From JAQUOA01 sp037443785 (lineage in GTDB: Bacteria > Bacteroidota > Ignavibacteria > UBA10030 > UBA8401), in the NCBI GenBank assembly GCA_037443785.1, contig JBBINR010000007.1:43003-107002 (forward strand): 64,000 bases of DNA. The letters run 5' to 3'. Position 1 is the first letter of the stretch, and every line of letters begins with the position of its first letter. Below the pieces are notes generated by a model, which saw nothing but the letters and a program-made list of their open reading frames with translations, did no database searches and was not told the DNA's origin. A program made the position numbers and the translations under genes. This document shows, piece after piece, positions 61,866 through 64,000 of this stretch.

Positions 61866-62243
61866 TTACATGAATCGTTTCATTGCACTGCGAACCTGCG
61901 CTTCGTTCATCCCAAAATAATGTCCAAGCTCGTGAAAGAGCACTTCACGAATTCTCAATTCCATCTCCTCTTCATCATGGCAGACGGATTCGATATTTTT
62001 TTGATAGAGAGAAATTTTATCCGGCACGGTCGCCGTCATTCCGTACCATTGCCCCCGATGAGGAAGCGGAATGCCTTGATACAATCCTAACAACGATGTG
62101 CGGTCGGCTTTCACTTTGCCAAGCGCATCGTCAGACGGATAATCTTCGACAACGATCTGCACATTTTCCACTTTATCGCGAAAATATGCCGGCAGACTGT
62201 CGAACGCTTCCTGCGCAATATGTTCAAATTGTTCACGCGTCAT
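61866..62243 (-). CDS. Zincin-like metallopeptidase (Zincin_1)
   Basis: 125 residues from the ATG at 62243, with GAGAGTG five bases before it (an ATG seven codons upstream is also in frame). The motif FHELGHYFGM near the C-terminus is the HExxH zinc site, and LGLYQGIPLPHRG fits the zincin-like type I family (PF06262). Small cytosolic proteases of unknown substrate. Confidence 0.85.
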   Translation of the reverse strand: MTREQFEHIAQEAFDSLPAYFRDKVENVQIVVEDYPSDDALGKVKADRTSLLGLYQGIPLPHRGQWYGMTATVPDKISLYQKNIESVCHDEEEMELRIREVLFHELGHYFGMNEAQVRSAMKRFM

Positions 62244-62401
62244 TAAATCACTCTCGGTGTACATTTCATAGTGTATGCTCTTTTACTCTTTCTAGAGAAT
62301 GTAGGCGAAATCTTTGTAAGAATAAAATATGCGTTCAAAACATTCGCTTGCAGTTGGAACTAATAATCATGATACTGATTATAACAATGAAAGACAGCAT
62401 G

Positions 62402-62722
62402 ATGGCAAAGATTACATTTACCGGTGAATCAGGGAAAAAATACAGTTTTATGATACATCCCATGACAACGATGTTTAAAGAAGTCGCCGGCGTCTATTTC
62501 GTAACGCATCGGAACATCGACGAAATGAACAAGGTCTCGCACAAGCACATCTTTGTCGGCGAAACCGACAATCTTGCCAAACAGTTCGACCGAAGCAACG
62601 ATCAATACTTCCGACGACACAAAGCAAATTGCATCTGTGTTCATCTTGAAGATGACAGGAATGTACGACTCAAGATCGAGTCTGATCTTGTCGGAAATTA
62701 TAATCCTCCGTGCAACCAGTAG
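62402..62722 (+). CDS. Conserved hypothetical protein, GIY-YIG-like pattern
   Basis: 106 residues from the ATG at 62402, giving MAKITFTGESGKKYSF. The pattern VAGVYFVTHR ... HIFVGETDNLAKQF ... HKANCICVH ... LKIESDLVGNYNPPCNQ looks like a GIY-YIG fold, with VYFV and FVGET in place of GIY and YIG and the C-terminal Asn-Pro-Pro-Cys-Asn. Catalytic residues are not certain. Its frame is open far upstream but that part is antisense to the zincin gene. Confidence 0.6.
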   Translation: MAKITFTGESGKKYSFMIHPMTTMFKEVAGVYFVTHRNIDEMNKVSHKHIFVGETDNLAKQFDRSNDQYFRRHKANCICVHLEDDRNVRLKIESDLVGNYNPPCNQ

Positions 62723-62844
62723 CAGACCGCTTTCGAAAAACATTTGTTAGCACAACCGCATATCCCGGCCCGTTTGGACAGGACTGATACACATTTTCCA
62801 AGAATGCCTCTCGCAAAAAAACGAAGAAGATTGTATATTCTTCC

Positions 62845-63453
62845 ATGCACACCGCACAACCGACACAACAGCATTTCGAAAGAATTCTTGCGAACGTCGC
62901 GAAATATATTTCACTCACGGCATCGGAAAAGAAATACTTTTGTTCGCTCCTTACGCTGAAACGGCTTCGCAAACGGCAATATGTGCTGCAAGCGGGCGAA
63001 ATTTCCCGGAGTGATTCGTTCGTCACGAAAGGATGTCTGCGCGCGTACTACATTGACGATGATGGGAATGAACGGATCGTTCAGTTTGCATTGGAAGGAT
63101 GGTGGATCGGCGACATGGCAAGCATGGCAACCGGCCAGCCGGCAAAATTGACGATCGATGCAATGGAAGATTCCGAAGTACTGCAGATTGAAAAAAAGAA
63201 TTTCGATCTGCTGGTGGAAAAAATTCCAAAGTTTGAACGGTTCTTCCGCTTGCTCTTAACCAATGCATTCATCGCCCACCAGCATCGTATTCTCTCTCAT
63301 CTTTCGGGAGGGGCTGAAGAACGGTATCTCGAACTTCGCACAAAATATCCCAACTTTGAAAAACGGATTCCCCTTCGCCATATCGCGTCATATCTCGGCG
63401 TTACTCCGGAATTCTTGAGCCGCATGAGGAACCATATTTCTAAACGGCACTGA
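62845..63453 (+). CDS. Crp/Fnr-family transcriptional regulator
   Basis: 202 residues. N-terminal cyclic-nucleotide-binding-like barrel (about 20-130, VLQAGEISRSDSFVTKGCL and YYIDDDGNERIVQFALEGWW) and a C-terminal helix-turn-helix with PLRHIASYLGVTPEFLSRMR. No Fnr-type cysteine cluster was seen, so it is of the small Bacteroidota Crp-like type. It lies 124 bases upstream of a DoxX gene in the same direction, which it might control. Confidence 0.9.
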   Translation: MHTAQPTQQHFERILANVAKYISLTASEKKYFCSLLTLKRLRKRQYVLQAGEISRSDSFVTKGCLRAYYIDDDGNERIVQFALEGWWIGDMASMATGQPAKLTIDAMEDSEVLQIEKKNFDLLVEKIPKFERFFRLLLTNAFIAHQHRILSHLSGGAEERYLELRTKYPNFEKRIPLRHIASYLGVTPEFLSRMRNHISKRH

Positions 63454-63523
63454 TATTTCGGCATTGACCTACATCAAGAAAATTTCTTAACCTACTTCAT
63501 CACACCTTCTCCTTTTCATTGTG

Positions 63524-63531
63524 TATCTTTG
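63524..63531 (+). promoter_or_regulatory. Candidate -7 element upstream of doxX
   Basis: TATCTTTG matches TAnnTTTG exactly, 47 bases before the DoxX ATG. A TTG at the usual spacing is not present, so it may depend on an activator. Confidence 0.4.
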
Positions 63532-63577
63532 TACTGAAATTAAAACAAGGAATGTTCAACATACATGAGGAGCTACC

Positions 63578-64000
63578 ATGCTTACGGCAATTTTCACAAC
63601 TAACAGTGAGATCACCGGTCTCATTCTTCGCATTACATTAGGTATAATAATTTTCCCGCACGGCGCGCAAAAATTATTCGGATGGTTCGGCGGATACGGA
63701 TTCTCCGGAACCATGGGGTATCTTACTGGCACCGTAAAACTTCCCTATATCGTCGGCGCAAGTGTCATTCTTCTGGAATCCATCGGTTCGTTATTGCTCA
63801 TTGCAGGATTCGGCACACGGATTGTCGCATTAGGTTTCATTGGATTGATGATCGGCATTATTCTTACATCGCACATTAAAAACGGATTTTTTATGAATTG
63901 GACCGGTGGACAAGCGGGTGAAGGATATGAGTATCATCTGCTGGTGATCGGACTTGCCTTTGCACTTTTGATCGAAGGGGCGGACGGTTCTCCATTGATG
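63578..64000 (+). CDS. DoxX-family membrane protein, partial
   Basis: 141 codons to the window edge, stop not included. Start ATG 63578 after GAGGAG. About four membrane helices; ILRITLGIIIFPHGAQKLFG and GASVILLESIGSLLLIAG match the DoxX family. Function in redox or membrane protection; exact role unknown. Confidence 0.85.
   Translation, partial: MLTAIFTTNSEITGLILRITLGIIIFPHGAQKLFGWFGGYGFSGTMGYLTGTVKLPYIVGASVILLESIGSLLLIAGFGTRIVALGFIGLMIGIILTSHIKNGFFMNWTGGQAGEGYEYHLLVIGLAFALLIEGADGSPLM

Overview
The window looks like a chromosomal segment of an Ignavibacteria-like member of the Bacteroidota/Chlorobi (FCB) group, possibly from a draft or metagenome assembly. The evidence is: secreted proteins with Por/type IX secretion (T9SS) C-terminal sorting domains of the YPNPFNP...KKM type; PorV-like and FadL-like outer-membrane proteins; a TonB receptor with an N-terminal carboxypeptidase-regulatory domain; an F-type ATP synthase cluster without beta and epsilon; and candidate promoters of the Bacteroidota type (TTG-N20-TAnnTTTG). 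Nearly everything up to 47.4 kb is on the minus strand. No rRNA, tRNA or CRISPR array was seen.

Layout. 0-10.8 kb: envelope block with heptose kinase and adenylyltransferase (rfaE1, rfaE2), TamB, RNase R and a gluzincin/PD40 outer-membrane protease that runs off the left edge. 10.9-20.6 kb: a secretion operon with a TonB-dependent receptor, two secreted or lipoprotein partners, a PorV-like barrel, an IPT/TIG lipoprotein and a T9SS propeller protein, ending at a clear terminator. 20.8-31.6 kb: GHL10 glycosidase, Ca2+/H+ antiporter, DinB protein, membrane phosphoesterase, a frameshifted TPR/receiver protein, a FadL-like porin with two odd Tyr- or Pro-rich lipoproteins, and a small barrel. 31.6-46.2 kb: a long housekeeping run from M23 peptidase and bactofilin through atpZ-I-B-E-F-H-A-G, ffh, rpsP, khpA, rimM, trmD and rplS to a MqnA-like gene, recN and cysS. 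46.3-55.9 kb: glycosyltransferase, hydrolase, two small secreted proteins, RlmD, an EamA transporter, dGTPase, GIY-YIG protein and an ABC-F ATPase.

56-62 kb is the accessory region. A DUF559 endonuclease gene lies between two ~57-bp direct repeats. Next come an oxidoreductase, a 5'-truncated DUF3795 gene, and an AT-rich two-gene cassette (FRG domain + DUF262) with its own candidate promoter. After the cassette is a decayed fragment resembling the start of the oxidoreductase gene. About 1.3 kb then holds no convincing gene: hairpin repeats and a 21-bp-period minisatellite with a 105-bp higher-order repeat. The right end has a zincin peptidase, a small conserved gene, a Crp/Fnr regulator and a DoxX gene cut by the edge.

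The strongest candidates for something not yet described are the FRG-DUF262 cassette, and the repeated pattern of small nuclease genes (GIY-YIG, DUF559) each bracketed by palindromic repeats. All assignments come from reading the sequence and recalled family motifs; no database search was run.
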